Shown here one piece after another: positions 1-8,599 of a DNA stretch of 64,000 nucleotides. Where the stretch lies: the NCBI GenBank assembly GCA_000961725.1, contig LADS01000031.1, positions 62,001 to 126,000 of the forward strand, given 5' to 3'. The translations under genes were made by a program, and so were the position numbers. This DNA comes from Desulfobulbaceae bacterium BRH_c16a (lineage in GTDB: Bacteria; Desulfobacterota; Desulfobulbia; Desulfobulbales; Desulfocapsaceae). Position 1 is the first letter of the stretch. Each line of letters starts with the position of its first letter. The notes under the pieces are model-generated. The model was not told the DNA's origin. It worked only from the letters and a program-made list of their open reading frames with translations, and did not search any database.

Positions 1-1245
1 GAAGACCGAAAAAAAATAGAGCAGGGCCGGACCAACCGAGATCAGCATGATGTAGGAATAGGGCAGACCGGTCAACTCGGCCATCAGAAAGCCACCGGCA
101 CCCATGACCGGAGGGAGAAACATTCCTCCAATCGAGGCGGCCGGTTCTATCGCCCCTGCGACATGGGGTCGAAATCCGGCCCGTTTCATGAGCGGGATGG
201 TAAAAGCTCCGGTGGAGACAGTGTTGGCGATGGCACTCCCGGAGACCGATCCGAACAGCGCGGAGGCAATAACCGCCACCTTGGCCGGCCCGCCGGTGCT
301 GCGCCCGGCAAGAGCCAGAGGCAGATCGATGAAAAAGCGGCCGGCCCCGGATTTCTGCAGGAAAGCGCCAAAAAAAATAAACAGGATGACATAGGTGGCG
401 AGGACGTTGGCCATTACCCCGAAAACCCCATTGGTTGTCAGGAAAAGGGCATTGCAGATTCGCTCGAAAGAAAACCCGCGATGGGCCAGCAGGTCCGGAA
501 GTACAGGTCCGAAATAGGCAAATGCCACCATCAGGGCACCGATGATTGTCATGGACCAGCCAAGCACCCGTCGGCAGACCTCAAAAGAAATCAGGATGCC
601 GGTGATACTGATCAGCGAATCCAGCTCGTTTTCCGCTCCGGCCCGCCAGTTGAGAGCCTCGAACTGACTGAGCCAGTAATAGACCACCCCCGCCGCCGTC
701 AGGGCAAAGAAGACATCGGAGACAGTGGGAGAATTCTTCCAGCGCCTGATACAGATTCCATCGACAAAAAAGAGCACTGCGGCAAGGATGCCGGTGACTG
801 CAAACAGCGGCCAGACAGTTGCCGCCCGAGCCAGGCCGGCTGCAGGTCCTTCCGTCCTGAAACTGTCGGCCAGCTCCATGATCAGCCGATAATAGACGAT
901 ATGGTCGCTGTAAAAAAAGAGAATGGCGACAAAACTTACAAGAACAAAAGACAGCAGCAGACTGAGGGCGAAGCGGACGGGTGAGGTACCTGCCGGATAG
1001 AGGAGAAAAACCAGAACGTACGTGATAAAGACATAAATGCCGAGATGATACTGGGTCCCCACAGAAGCAATGCCGGCCGCATAAAAGTAAAACAACACCA
1101 TGCCGATGCTCAGCAGGGCGATAAACAGCTTCCAGAAACCGGTGGGTCGGCGAAAGGACTTGGCATCCTTTTCCATCAGCTTCTTCAGCTGCTTTTTCTC
1201 GTCAATTTTGAGGTCGGCAAAATCCTTGTCAAGGTCTTCTGACAT
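1..1245 (-). CDS. TRAP transporter fused permease (4TM/12TM), 3' part cut by window edge
   Basis: Inner-membrane permease of a tripartite ATP-independent periplasmic transporter, with the small and large membrane subunits fused in one chain. The reading frame is open from an ATG at 1243-1245 to the window edge (415 codons, C-terminus missing). A charged, lysine-rich cytoplasmic N-terminus (MSEDLDKDFADLKIDEKK) is followed by many hydrophobic segments. The family hallmark EPAASIGGMFLPPVMGAGGF is near the visible end, and SGSAIANTVSTGAF precedes it. It lies just downstream of the TAXI solute-binding protein gene on the same strand, the usual arrangement. The substrate cannot be told from sequence; TAXI systems often take dicarboxylates or amino acids. 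Confidence 0.9.
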   Translation of the reverse strand, partial: MSEDLDKDFADLKIDEKKQLKKLMEKDAKSFRRPTGFWKLFIALLSIGMVLFYFYAAGIASVGTQYHLGIYVFITYVLVFLLYPAGTSPVRFALSLLLSFVLVSFVAILFFYSDHIVYYRLIMELADSFRTEGPAAGLARAATVWPLFAVTGILAAVLFFVDGICIRRWKNSPTVSDVFFALTAAGVVYYWLSQFEALNWRAGAENELDSLISITGILISFEVCRRVLGWSMTIIGALMVAFAYFGPVLPDLLAHRGFSFERICNALFLTTNGVFGVMANVLATYVILFIFFGAFLQKSGAGRFFIDLPLALAGRSTGGPAKVAVIASALFGSVSGSAIANTVSTGAFTIPLMKRAGFRPHVAGAIEPAASIGGMFLPPVMGAGGFLMAELTGLPYSYIMLISVGPALLYFFSVF

Positions 1246-1288
1246 CGTCTGCTCCGTCTTAATGTGGAAAGGGAAAAAATCCCTCATG

Positions 1289-1319
1289 ACTGGAGCGGCG
1301 TCGCTGGCCCAGCTCCAGT
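1289..1319 (-). terminator. Intercistronic hairpin between TAXI gene and permease gene
   Basis: Perfect 8-bp arms ACTGGAGC and GCTCCAGT with a 15-nt loop. On the minus strand the hairpin is followed after about 9 nt by a run of six T. It sits in the 97-bp gap between the binding-protein stop and the permease start. It probably acts as a leaky terminator or mRNA stabiliser that keeps the binding protein in excess. Confidence 0.4.
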
Positions 1320-1342
1320 CTGTTACGGCGATACAGTCTGGT

Positions 1343-2344
1343 CTACTTGATTTTCTGGTCCTCGGTCAATGTCAGGCCATGACCGGTCCAGTATTTCTCG
1401 GCACCCTTATGCACCGGGGTGACGATTCCGCGCAGGCCGTCGGGGACCGTCATAGACTTGGCGGTACTGGTGACACTGACCATGAAGGCCAGGCCTTCCT
1501 CGGAATAGATACTCTCGAGTAAGCGGAAGACATGATCTTCACTCACATGTTTGCCGGCCACCAGAATGGCGGAATCCTGAATGGTAGCAACGTCCTTCTC
1601 GACACCCTGATAGGTCCCACCGGGGATTGTCACCTCGGTGTAGTAGGGATTGTCGGTAAAAAAACCTGATTCCTTGCCCACTTCGACCAGGTCGAGGATC
1701 TTGATTTTATTGCTGGCGGCCGCCTGAATAACCGAAGAATTCGGGTAACCGGCAAAAACCCACATGGCATCGATCAGGCGATCACCCAGGGCGGAAGCAC
1801 CCTGGCTGTAGCCGATGAACTCCGGAGTAAACTTGTCCCACAATCCGGCAGAAGTAAAATAACGCTGGGCGGACGCCGCAGCTCCCGAGCCTGCCGGACC
1901 GACCGCAACGCGCTTTCCGGCCAGATCCTTGACACTGTCGATGCCGCTGCCATCAAGTACCAGCAGGTGGGCCGGGGCGCCATAGAGATACGAAAGCGAA
2001 TAGGCGTTCGGGTACTGGCGGGTATCGTTGGTCAATTTGCCGTGCAGCCCGAGGTAGAGGTCCCCGGCATAGACGATACCGAAATCGGCATCACCGGAGT
2101 TTACCCGCCGCAGGTTTTCCACCGAACCGGCCGAAGCCATGTTGGACACTTCCATATCGGCATGCATGCGGGACAGACGCGAAGAGATGGCATTTGAGAA
2201 ATACTGAAAGGTCCCGCCGTCGGGTCCGCCGGAAAATGCCAAACGCGCCTTGTCTGCCGCCTCGGCCTGATGGCCGGAAAAGATCAATGAGGTTAAAAAC
2301 AGCGCCGCCGACACAGTGACGATGAATCTTCTGGTGTAAGACAT
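1343..2344 (-). CDS. TAXI family TRAP transporter solute-binding protein
   Basis: Periplasmic receptor (333 aa) that captures substrate for the adjacent TRAP permease. It has a clear Sec signal peptide (MSYTRRFIVTVSAALFLTSL, likely cleavage after AEA near residue 29), followed by the TAXI-family start (RLAFSGGPDGGTFQYFSNAI) and DLAGKRVAVGPAGSGAA, characteristic of this receptor class. A strong ribosome site (AAAGGAGGG) precedes the ATG at 2342-2344. Length and domain content match the family. It is the first gene of a two-gene transport operon with the fused permease; a hairpin separates the two. Confidence 0.93.
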   Translation of the reverse strand: MSYTRRFIVTVSAALFLTSLIFSGHQAEAADKARLAFSGGPDGGTFQYFSNAISSRLSRMHADMEVSNMASAGSVENLRRVNSGDADFGIVYAGDLYLGLHGKLTNDTRQYPNAYSLSYLYGAPAHLLVLDGSGIDSVKDLAGKRVAVGPAGSGAAASAQRYFTSAGLWDKFTPEFIGYSQGASALGDRLIDAMWVFAGYPNSSVIQAAASNKIKILDLVEVGKESGFFTDNPYYTEVTIPGGTYQGVEKDVATIQDSAILVAGKHVSEDHVFRLLESIYSEEGLAFMVSVTSTAKSMTVPDGLRGIVTPVHKGAEKYWTGHGLTLTEDQKIK

Positions 2345-2687
2345 AAACTCCCTCCTTTGATGTGCATGTTTGACGATGCGGGTTGAATAACAATGGCGCC
2401 AGGCAGGGTTAGAAGATCCGGCACCAACAATACACGGCCTTTTGGAACCCTTATCATACTATTTTATATAGACTTCCAATGCAAATGTTTTCGATTATAT
2501 TGATACTTGATATAATCACAATAAATATACGATCATCATCCTTCACGAGTACTTCTCTCAGCCATGTTGTCCTGTCTCACAAGAATTGGGGTCCGTTCCG
2601 GCAGGACAACAGAGAAATCGTTTCTTTGGTGACGACAGCAGCCCAACAGTCCGTATCACCTTCATCGCTCCCTGACATTTTCCATCA
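2345..2687. other. Intergenic region upstream of the P-type ATPase
   Basis: AT-rich spacer between the TRAP operon and the ATPase, which are divergently transcribed. I see no credible gene here; the short open frame at 2479-2718 lacks a ribosome site. The region holds the inverted repeat at 2566-2610 and leads to the sigma-54 promoter at 2688-2703, both listed separately. Confidence 0.6.
2566..2610. promoter_or_regulatory. Distal inverted repeat, possible sigma-54 activator site
   Basis: Perfect 9-bp arms GTTGTCCTG (2566-2574) and CAGGACAAC (2602-2610) separated by 27 bp. They lie 78-122 bp upstream of the sigma-54 promoter at 2688, the distance at which enhancer-binding activators normally bind. 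The arms do not resemble the GGT-N8-ACC boxes found elsewhere in the window, so a different activator is implied. Confidence 0.4.
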
Positions 2688-2703
2688 TGGCACAAAACTT
2701 GCT
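2688..2703 (+). promoter_or_regulatory. Sigma-54 (-24/-12) promoter of the P-type ATPase
   Basis: TGGCACAAAACTTGCT matches the consensus TGGCAC-N5-TTGCW at every defined position. It lies about 100 bp upstream of the ATPase start. Expression therefore probably requires RpoN and an AAA+ activator. Confidence 0.75.
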
Positions 2704-2804
2704 TTTGTCTTTGGATGAAGTGGGCGACAATTCACATCCGAAGAAAACAAATATCGATTGTTAGAGATAATTGAAGGTTGGACCAATGTGCTGGTGGAGG
2801 GAAA

Positions 2805-5519
2805 TTGGAACAAGACAAACCTCATAAGTGGCATGCCCTTCCCGAGGAAGAAGTTTTCACTCTTCTCTCTTCAGGCCCCAAGGGAATATCAGGAAAAACA
2901 GCCGTTGAAAGACTGGCAGAAACTGGCCGAAACGAACTCACTGGGGAGGAAGGTGAGAGCCTTCTTTCCCATATCGTCAAACAGTTCAAGAGCCCGCTCA
3001 TTTATCTCCTTCTCCTTGCCGCTGCCGTTTCTCTCCTCGCAGGAAAACTTGTCGACTCGCTCATCATCGGCGTAATAGTCATCCTGAACGCCGGTTTGGG
3101 ATTTGTCCAGGAATGGCGGGCGGAAAAAGCCCTTTCAGCCTTGAAGAGCCTGTCCGCACCCCATGCCAAGGTCCTGCGGGAAGGTAGAACCCAGGACCTG
3201 GAAGCAACGGAAGTGGTTCCAGGCGATGTCCTTATCCTGGAGAGAGGCGCTCGAATCGCAGCCGATGCCAGAATCATCTATGCCTCGGAGATGCATGTCG
3301 ACGAATCCGCCCTCACCGGAGAATCCGAGCCTGTGCTGAAGAAGACGGGCACCGTCGCCAGGGATACCTCACTGGCAGACCGCACCAACATGGTCTTCAT
3401 GTCCACCCTGGTCACCGGAGGACGGGCAAAGGCCGTGGTCGTGGCAACGGGGATGGCTACCTCAATGGGGAGCATAGCCGGCGAAATGAGAGGAGTCGAA
3501 CGGGATCAGACTCCGCTGCAGCGTCGGCTGGGCAAATTATCCGTCCAGATCGGCATGCTCGCCTTGTTACTGGCGGGAGCGGTTTTTGTCCTGGGTATAC
3601 TCCGTAGCTACGATGTAACTGAAATGCTGCTGTACTCGGTGGCGGTTGCCGTATCGGCCATCCCCGAAGGGCTTCCGGCAGTTATCAGCGTGACCCTCGC
3701 CCTGGGGGTCCGCCGCATGGCCGAACGCAACGCAGTCATCCGGCGGTTGCCGGCCGTCGAGACCCTGGGTTCGACCACCGTCATCTGCTCGGACAAGACC
3801 GGAACGATCACTGAAAACGAGATGACGGTGGTTAAGATAATTGCCGGGGAAAGACTCTTCGAGGTAACAGGGGAAGGATACGCTCCTGAAGGAGAAATCA
3901 GGCCGCTGACGGCAGGAGAGGACGAAGAAAGCGAAAGCCTGGAGATGCTTCTGCGGATAGGATGTCTGGATAATGAAGCCGAACTCGAGGAGGAAGAAGG
4001 CCGATGGAGCATTAAAGGTTCCCCCACCGAAGGCGCTCTGCTGGTGGTATCGGCAAAAAAGGGGATGGATTGCAGAAAGCTGGCGGAAGACCATCCCCGG
4101 ACAGCGGAGTTTCCCTTTTCAAGCGAGCAGAAGTACATGGCCACCCTGCATGACTTCCCCGCAGAGGGGCGCAGCCTCCTTCTCGTAAAAGGGGCGCCTG
4201 AGCGAATTCTCGCCTTCTGCTCCCATACCATCCAGAACAGCGGACTGGTCGAGATCGATCATGAAATCAGGCAGCGGCTCGAGCAGGCCAATCACGACCT
4301 TGCGGCCGAAGGACTGAGGGTTGTGGCGGCGGCGTGGAGAGTATTTTCCTCAGAAAAACAAGATCTTTCACGAGAGGAGGCGGAGCAGGGACTGACTCTT
4401 GCCGGAATGTGGGGACTGGTCGACCCACCGCGGGCCGAGGCTGTCCAGTCGATAGCAGATGCCCATAAGGCCGGCATACGAGTGGTCATGCTGACGGGCG
4501 ATCATGCGTCCACAGCCAGGGCCATAGGGGCAAAAGTGGGTATTGCGCGAGAGCAGGAATGGGTCATGACCGGCAATTCCATCGACGCCATGGACGACAG
4601 GGAATTCAAGTCCCAGGTGCTGCGGACAGACGTCATGGCCAGGGTCTCCCCCGCCCATAAGCTCAGGATCATGCAGGCCCTGCAGGAAAAAGGTGAAATC
4701 GTCGCGATGACGGGGGACGGAGTGAATGACGCTCCGGCACTCAAGAGCGCCAGCATCGGCATCGCCATGGGCAGGTCCGGCACCGAGGTGGCCAGGGAGG
4801 CTGCGGACATGGTCCTGACAGACGACAATTTTGCCACGATTGTCGCCGCCATCGAGGAAGGACGAAGCATTTTCAATAATCTCCGCCGCGTAGTCTTCTT
4901 TCTCCTGACCACCAACGTGGGCGAGGTGCTGACCCTTGTCACTGCACTCCTGCTTGGCTTGCCCCTGCCGGTCACTGCGGTGATGATCCTGTGGATCAAC
5001 CTGCTGACCGACGGCGTCAGTACCATACCGCTGGGTGTCGAACCCAAACACCGGGACGTGCTGGATCGTCCTCCGAGGTCTCCACAGGAAGGCATCCTGG
5101 ATAAAATCACTCTGCGCCGGATACTTCTGCTTGCTCCGGTCATGGCCGCAGGAGTCATCGGCGTGTACTGGTATTATCTCGACCTGGGACATGAGTATGC
5201 CCGCACCATGGCCTTCACCACCCTCGCCGCTTTCCAATGGTTCCAGGCACTCAATGCCAGGTCCTCCACCCAGTCCATCTTCCAGCTGGGGCTTTTCAGC
5301 AACCGCTGGCTCTGCCTCGGGCTCTCCATCGCCATCATCCTGCAGCTCGGTACAGTCTATCTGGAACTCGGACAGACCCTTTTCGGCACTGTTCCACTGC
5401 GCTTCGAAGACTGGTTATATGCTCTTCTGGCGAGCAGCTCCATCCTGTTTGTGGATGAAGTGCTTAAGTTTTTCAATGTGCACGGCAAGAAATCCCGGCA
5501 AATGGGTGAGGTAAAATAA
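2805..5519 (+). CDS. P2-type cation-transporting ATPase (Ca2+/Na+ ATPase-like)
   Basis: ATP-driven cation pump of the inner membrane (904 aa). The N-terminal cation-ATPase domain (KWHALPEEEVF) is followed by the actuator motif TGES at about residue 171, PEGLPA in the fourth transmembrane segment, phosphorylation motif DKTGTIT (Asp at about 330), hinge motif TGDGVNDAP, and NLLTDG in the sixth transmembrane segment. PEGLP and NLxxD place it with P2A pumps rather than heavy-metal P1B pumps. The frame is open from a TTG at 2778, but I prefer the TTG at 2805 because GGTGGAGGG lies 4-5 nt before it. It is monocistronic, with a sigma-54 promoter about 100 bp upstream. The exact ion is uncertain. Confidence 0.9.
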   Translation: MEQDKPHKWHALPEEEVFTLLSSGPKGISGKTAVERLAETGRNELTGEEGESLLSHIVKQFKSPLIYLLLLAAAVSLLAGKLVDSLIIGVIVILNAGLGFVQEWRAEKALSALKSLSAPHAKVLREGRTQDLEATEVVPGDVLILERGARIAADARIIYASEMHVDESALTGESEPVLKKTGTVARDTSLADRTNMVFMSTLVTGGRAKAVVVATGMATSMGSIAGEMRGVERDQTPLQRRLGKLSVQIGMLALLLAGAVFVLGILRSYDVTEMLLYSVAVAVSAIPEGLPAVISVTLALGVRRMAERNAVIRRLPAVETLGSTTVICSDKTGTITENEMTVVKIIAGERLFEVTGEGYAPEGEIRPLTAGEDEESESLEMLLRIGCLDNEAELEEEEGRWSIKGSPTEGALLVVSAKKGMDCRKLAEDHPRTAEFPFSSEQKYMATLHDFPAEGRSLLLVKGAPERILAFCSHTIQNSGLVEIDHEIRQRLEQANHDLAAEGLRVVAAAWRVFSSEKQDLSREEAEQGLTLAGMWGLVDPPRAEAVQSIADAHKAGIRVVMLTGDHASTARAIGAKVGIAREQEWVMTGNSIDAMDDREFKSQVLRTDVMARVSPAHKLRIMQALQEKGEIVAMTGDGVNDAPALKSASIGIAMGRSGTEVAREAADMVLTDDNFATIVAAIEEGRSIFNNLRRVVFFLLTTNVGEVLTLVTALLLGLPLPVTAVMILWINLLTDGVSTIPLGVEPKHRDVLDRPPRSPQEGILDKITLRRILLLAPVMAAGVIGVYWYYLDLGHEYARTMAFTTLAAFQWFQALNARSSTQSIFQLGLFSNRWLCLGLSIAIILQLGTVYLELGQTLFGTVPLRFEDWLYALLASSSILFVDEVLKFFNVHGKKSRQMGEVK

Positions 5520-5526
5520 AACACCA

Positions 5527-5555
5527 AAGCCCCCGATCCGAAGATACGGGGGCTT
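5527..5555 (+). terminator. Hairpin after the P-type ATPase
   Basis: Perfect 8-bp arms AAGCCCCC and GGGGGCTT just after the ATPase stop codon, with a 13-nt loop. There is no T-run on either side, so it may be a weak or factor-assisted terminator. Confidence 0.55.
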
Positions 5556-5598
5556 GAAGCGCCTCTACACTAACATGTAAGGCGGGGGGAATTACGCT

Positions 5599-5769
5599 TT
5601 ACCAGCGGTCGGTACCGATAAAATCGTTGGTGTTAACACAGCTTGCCCTCTCGCTATCGCTAAGCGAGTCATAATCCTTCTTCTCATCGCCATTGCTGCC
5701 GATGGTACATACATACTCATGACCTTCCTTATCATTTACCCATACCAGGGAACTAAAATCACCTTTCAT
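5599..5769 (-). CDS. Small acidic hypothetical protein
   Basis: A 56-aa open frame with a good ribosome site (GAGGTG, 5-6 nt before the ATG at 5767-5769). The product is hydrophilic and acidic, begins MKGDFSSLVWVNDKEGHEY and ends in IGTDRW. It has two cysteines (VCTIG and ASCVN) and an LSDSERASC segment that looks like a short helix. There is no signal peptide or membrane segment. I recall similar short proteins in anaerobic deltaproteobacteria but know no function. The good ribosome site and compact coding content support a real gene. Confidence 0.6.
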   Translation of the reverse strand: MKGDFSSLVWVNDKEGHEYVCTIGSNGDEKKDYDSLSDSERASCVNTNDFIGTDRW

Positions 5770-5820
5770 ATCGCACCTCGAAAATGAGTTGAGTGTCTGC
5801 AGTTGAGGTCTGTAATTGAC

Positions 5821-5845
5821 GGGAACAGTTTCTTTTACTGTTCCC
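5821..5845. promoter_or_regulatory. Perfect inverted repeat GGGAACAGT-N7-ACTGTTCCC
   Basis: Nine-bp perfect arms. It lies about 50 bp upstream of the small minus-strand gene and about 75 bp after the stop of the PAS-LuxR gene. It could be an operator for the small gene or a terminator hairpin for the regulator gene. No T-run follows on the minus strand, which favours an operator. Confidence 0.4.
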
Positions 5846-5920
5846 TATGGCTACACAATAGATCTACAACGGAGCGGATGCAATGGGGAACAGATAATAG
5901 AACAATGATAGCAAAAACTA

Positions 5921-6796
5921 TTAGTCAAGTGAAAGAAGATAAGAACGGAGGTTTGTCGAAGCGTGGGTTAGTCCCAGTTTACGGCGCAGACTCTTGCGAT
6001 GGAAATCGACTCCGCTCACCGAAAGGTTCAGCACTTCGGCTATTTCCTTGCTTGATCGGCCACCCCGCACCATCCCCGCCACTTCGATCTCCTGAGGGGT
6101 GAGGATGACCTTGAGGTTGCTGAGGGAATGGAGGAAGGAGGCGGTGATCTCGCGAAGATTGGTATCTATAATCTCCGCCAGGGTCCGCTGTGCTGCCGAC
6201 AGCTTACTCTGTTTCAACCGCTCGACATAAGGAAGCACAAGGCGATCGACATTGGCGTAGATGGTCTCCTCGATGCGATTTTTGTCCTCGTCTCTTTGCC
6301 GCAACAACACCTTGAGGGCAATATTGGTTTCCTCCAGCCGCTCGGCCTGACTGCGGATTTCCGCCTCCTTGCGGACCAGTTCCTCCTGGACCAGCATGAT
6401 CGGCGTGATATTTTCATGGGTGACGATCACCCGGTGGACCTGCTCGTCCCTGTAGGGTACCACACGAACGGCATACCATCTTTTTTCGTCGGGGGAATGG
6501 CAGGGATACTGGTGGAGAAACTCGTCGAGCACGCCCTGCATAACCTGACTGATACCTTTAGCAACCAGGGCCGCATCGTCGCCCGGATCCCGGCTGGCCA
6601 TCCGGCAGATGGTGAAATAGTTGAGCCCGACGCAGTCATAGGCCTCTCTCATGCCATTCTCCCTGGCATATTTTTGCCAGGCATCGTTGGTCTCGAGGAT
6701 CACACCCTGATCGTCGAGAATCGCCACATGGGCCGACAGGGAATCAACCACCACTCTGTACAGGTCTTCACGCGGCATATCGTTATCTCCATGCAT
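5921..6796 (-). CDS. PAS domain / LuxR-type HTH transcriptional regulator
   Basis: Cytoplasmic one-component regulator (291 aa). A PAS sensor domain covers roughly residues 10-130 (HVAILDDQGVILETNDAW, later RVVPYRDEQVHRVIVTHENIT). A coiled linker (about 135-175) follows, then a C-terminal LuxR/GerE helix-turn-helix (LTPQEIEVAGMVRGGRSSKE and SVSGVDFHRKSLRRKLGL). No receiver domain is present. The ATG at 6796 is used here; an in-frame ATG at 6778 with GGAG 8 nt upstream is an equally good start. It follows the fatty-acid modification operon by 58 bp on the same strand and may be its last gene and regulator. The ligand is unknown. Confidence 0.85.
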   Translation of the reverse strand: MHGDNDMPREDLYRVVVDSLSAHVAILDDQGVILETNDAWQKYARENGMREAYDCVGLNYFTICRMASRDPGDDAALVAKGISQVMQGVLDEFLHQYPCHSPDEKRWYAVRVVPYRDEQVHRVIVTHENITPIMLVQEELVRKEAEIRSQAERLEETNIALKVLLRQRDEDKNRIEETIYANVDRLVLPYVERLKQSKLSAAQRTLAEIIDTNLREITASFLHSLSNLKVILTPQEIEVAGMVRGGRSSKEIAEVLNLSVSGVDFHRKSLRRKLGLTHASTNLRSYLLSLD

Positions 6797-6854
6797 TGAA
6801 AGTCATTCCTCCTGATTTTTATGATATGTCGACCTTTCTGTCAAGAGCGAGTTG

Positions 6855-7349
6855 TCAGGATTGCCGAGAGCCGCCCCAGACGGCAAAAGACATGACCAGT
6901 GGCCATAAAACCGCCCAAACAACTGCAAGTACGAGCAGGGAATATTCAAGTGAGACGGGAAAGGATGCCGCGCCGAGTCGCATGCCGCCCCAGTAGGCCA
7001 GAGGTCCGCCAAGTGCGCCGAAAAGGATATTGACCAGAAGGCGGGATCGCATCCACCACAGGCTATGGTGAGGAAGGGTGGCGAGACCAAGCCAGATAGT
7101 TGCCAGCCAGATCGGGATCGGCCATCCCCATCCCCGAAGGGCAAGAACTCCAGCCGCCTGCAGGCTGCCGTCAATTATAAAGCCTCCAGCGACCAGAGCC
7201 GCCATCAGCCGCGCGTCAGCCGCCCTCGTGGCTGAGAGAACGAAATGCAGGACCAGAAGGGGAAGGCTGAGCAGAGCCCCGAGATTGCCAAAAAGCACGC
7301 AGAGCAGCCAGATCGCCTGGTAGATGACGATGTTCAGCAGCAGGTTCAT
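6855..7349 (-). CDS. DUF2878 membrane protein
   Basis: Small integral membrane protein (164 aa) of the DUF2878 family. Five or six hydrophobic segments are visible (for example NIVIYQAIWLLCVLFGNLGA and YSLLVLAVVWAVLWPLVMSF), with HHSLWW between them. Its start overlaps the stop of the methyltransferase gene by 4 nt (ATGA), so the two are translationally coupled. DUF2878 genes regularly occur with Cfa-like, DUF1365 and FAD oxidoreductase genes in proteobacteria, which suggests a membrane role in lipid modification. The biochemical function is unknown. Confidence 0.85.
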   Translation of the reverse strand: MNLLLNIVIYQAIWLLCVLFGNLGALLSLPLLVLHFVLSATRAADARLMAALVAGGFIIDGSLQAAGVLALRGWGWPIPIWLATIWLGLATLPHHSLWWMRSRLLVNILFGALGGPLAYWGGMRLGAASFPVSLEYSLLVLAVVWAVLWPLVMSFAVWGGSRQS

Positions 7350-8599
7350 GGCCGCGGAGCCCCCGGACGTTCGGCAACGACATGGACAACGCTGATCGAC
7401 CTCTCGAGAAAGCCGCCCTCACAGTAGGAAAAGTAAAAATTCCACAAACGCCGAAATCTCTCGTCGTATCCTTCTGCTTTAAGACCGGAAAAAGCGGCGT
7501 TAAAGCGCCTCCTCCACTCGCAGATCGTCCTTGCATAGTCGAGGCCGTAATCTTCGATATGGCGGATCACCATATCGGTTTTGTCGGAAAGCAATTCAGC
7601 CATCCGGGTATTGGATGGCAGACATCCACCGGGAAAGATATGCTTCTGAATGAAGTCGACGTTGCGGACATAGGACTGATACTGCTGATCTCTGATGGTT
7701 ATCGCCTGGAGGAGCATCCTGCCGTTCTCCTTCAGCAGCGTGCCACACTTTGTGAAGAAACCAGGCAGATAGGAATGCCCCACCGCTTCGATCATTTCGA
7801 TTGACACCAGCTTATCGAAACTGCCCTGCAGGTCGCGATAATCGGTCTGTAAGAGAGTAATACGGTCGCCGAGTCCCGCCGCCTCGATCCGCCGCTTGGC
7901 CTCATGGTACTGAGCGTCCGAAATAGTAGTGGTGGTTACCCGGCAGCCGTAACGGCCGGCTGCATACATGGCAAAGCCGCCCCAGCCGCTGCCGATCTCG
8001 ATCACATGGTCGGTCGGCTGCAGATCGAGCTTTCGGCAAACGACTTCAAGTTTATGCAGGGCCGCCTCCTCAAGACTTGCCTCGGGATGGGGAAAGATTG
8101 CCGAGGAGTACATCATGGTCGGATCAAGAAAGGTGGCATACATCTCGTTGCCGAGATCGTAATGGGACAGGATGTTCTTCTTTGACCCGTTTCTGTTGTT
8201 GCGCCTGAGCAGATGGCCGAGTATCTGCCACGGCCTTTGCAGCAGGGCGAGGCCTTTCTCCATCTTATCCACTACCGCCATATTGGCCGCCAGAATCCGT
8301 ATCAATTTTGTCAGGTCATCGGTATCCCAGAGTTTTTCGATATAGGCTTCGCCTGCGCCGATGGAGCCCCCCATGAGGATCCTGCGGTAAGCCTGGGGGG
8401 CATGGATGCATATCCGCGCCTGCAACGGGTTCTGCCCGTCGCCGAAAGTGAAACTATGGTTGTCCTCTTCGACGATCAGTCGGCCGTGGCTGATCCTGCC
8501 AAACATTTTCAAAACTGCTTTTCTCGCCAGTCGATCGACAAGGGAAACCGGCCGGCCGGCAAGAGTATAGGGTTGGGTTGTGGTGGTTGCGCCGTTCAT
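7346..8599 (-). CDS. cfa: Cyclopropane-fatty-acyl-phospholipid synthase family methyltransferase
   Basis: SAM-dependent methyltransferase of the Cfa family (417 aa) that adds a methylene or methyl group to unsaturated phospholipid acyl chains at the inner membrane. Visible features are an N-terminal lipid-recognition part (FTFGDGQNPLQARICIHAPQ), SHYDLGNEMYATFLDPTMMYSSAIF, the SAM-binding loop VIEIGSGWGGFAMYAA, and SIEMIEAVGHSYLPGFF. Length fits the family. It sits between DUF1365 and DUF2878 with 4-nt overlaps on both sides. In such operons the enzyme may act with the FAD oxidoreductase on further acyl-chain modification, so it may not be a plain cyclopropane synthase. Confidence 0.92.
   Translation of the reverse strand: MNGATTTTQPYTLAGRPVSLVDRLARKAVLKMFGRISHGRLIVEEDNHSFTFGDGQNPLQARICIHAPQAYRRILMGGSIGAGEAYIEKLWDTDDLTKLIRILAANMAVVDKMEKGLALLQRPWQILGHLLRRNNRNGSKKNILSHYDLGNEMYATFLDPTMMYSSAIFPHPEASLEEAALHKLEVVCRKLDLQPTDHVIEIGSGWGGFAMYAAGRYGCRVTTTTISDAQYHEAKRRIEAAGLGDRITLLQTDYRDLQGSFDKLVSIEMIEAVGHSYLPGFFTKCGTLLKENGRMLLQAITIRDQQYQSYVRNVDFIQKHIFPGGCLPSNTRMAELLSDKTDMVIRHIEDYGLDYARTICEWRRRFNAAFSGLKAEGYDERFRRLWNFYFSYCEGGFLERSISVVHVVAERPGAPRP

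Noticed and set aside
163..984. 273-codon plus-strand frame at the window start
   Set aside because: The minus strand here encodes the TRAP permease with unmistakable family motifs; the plus-strand product is low-complexity.
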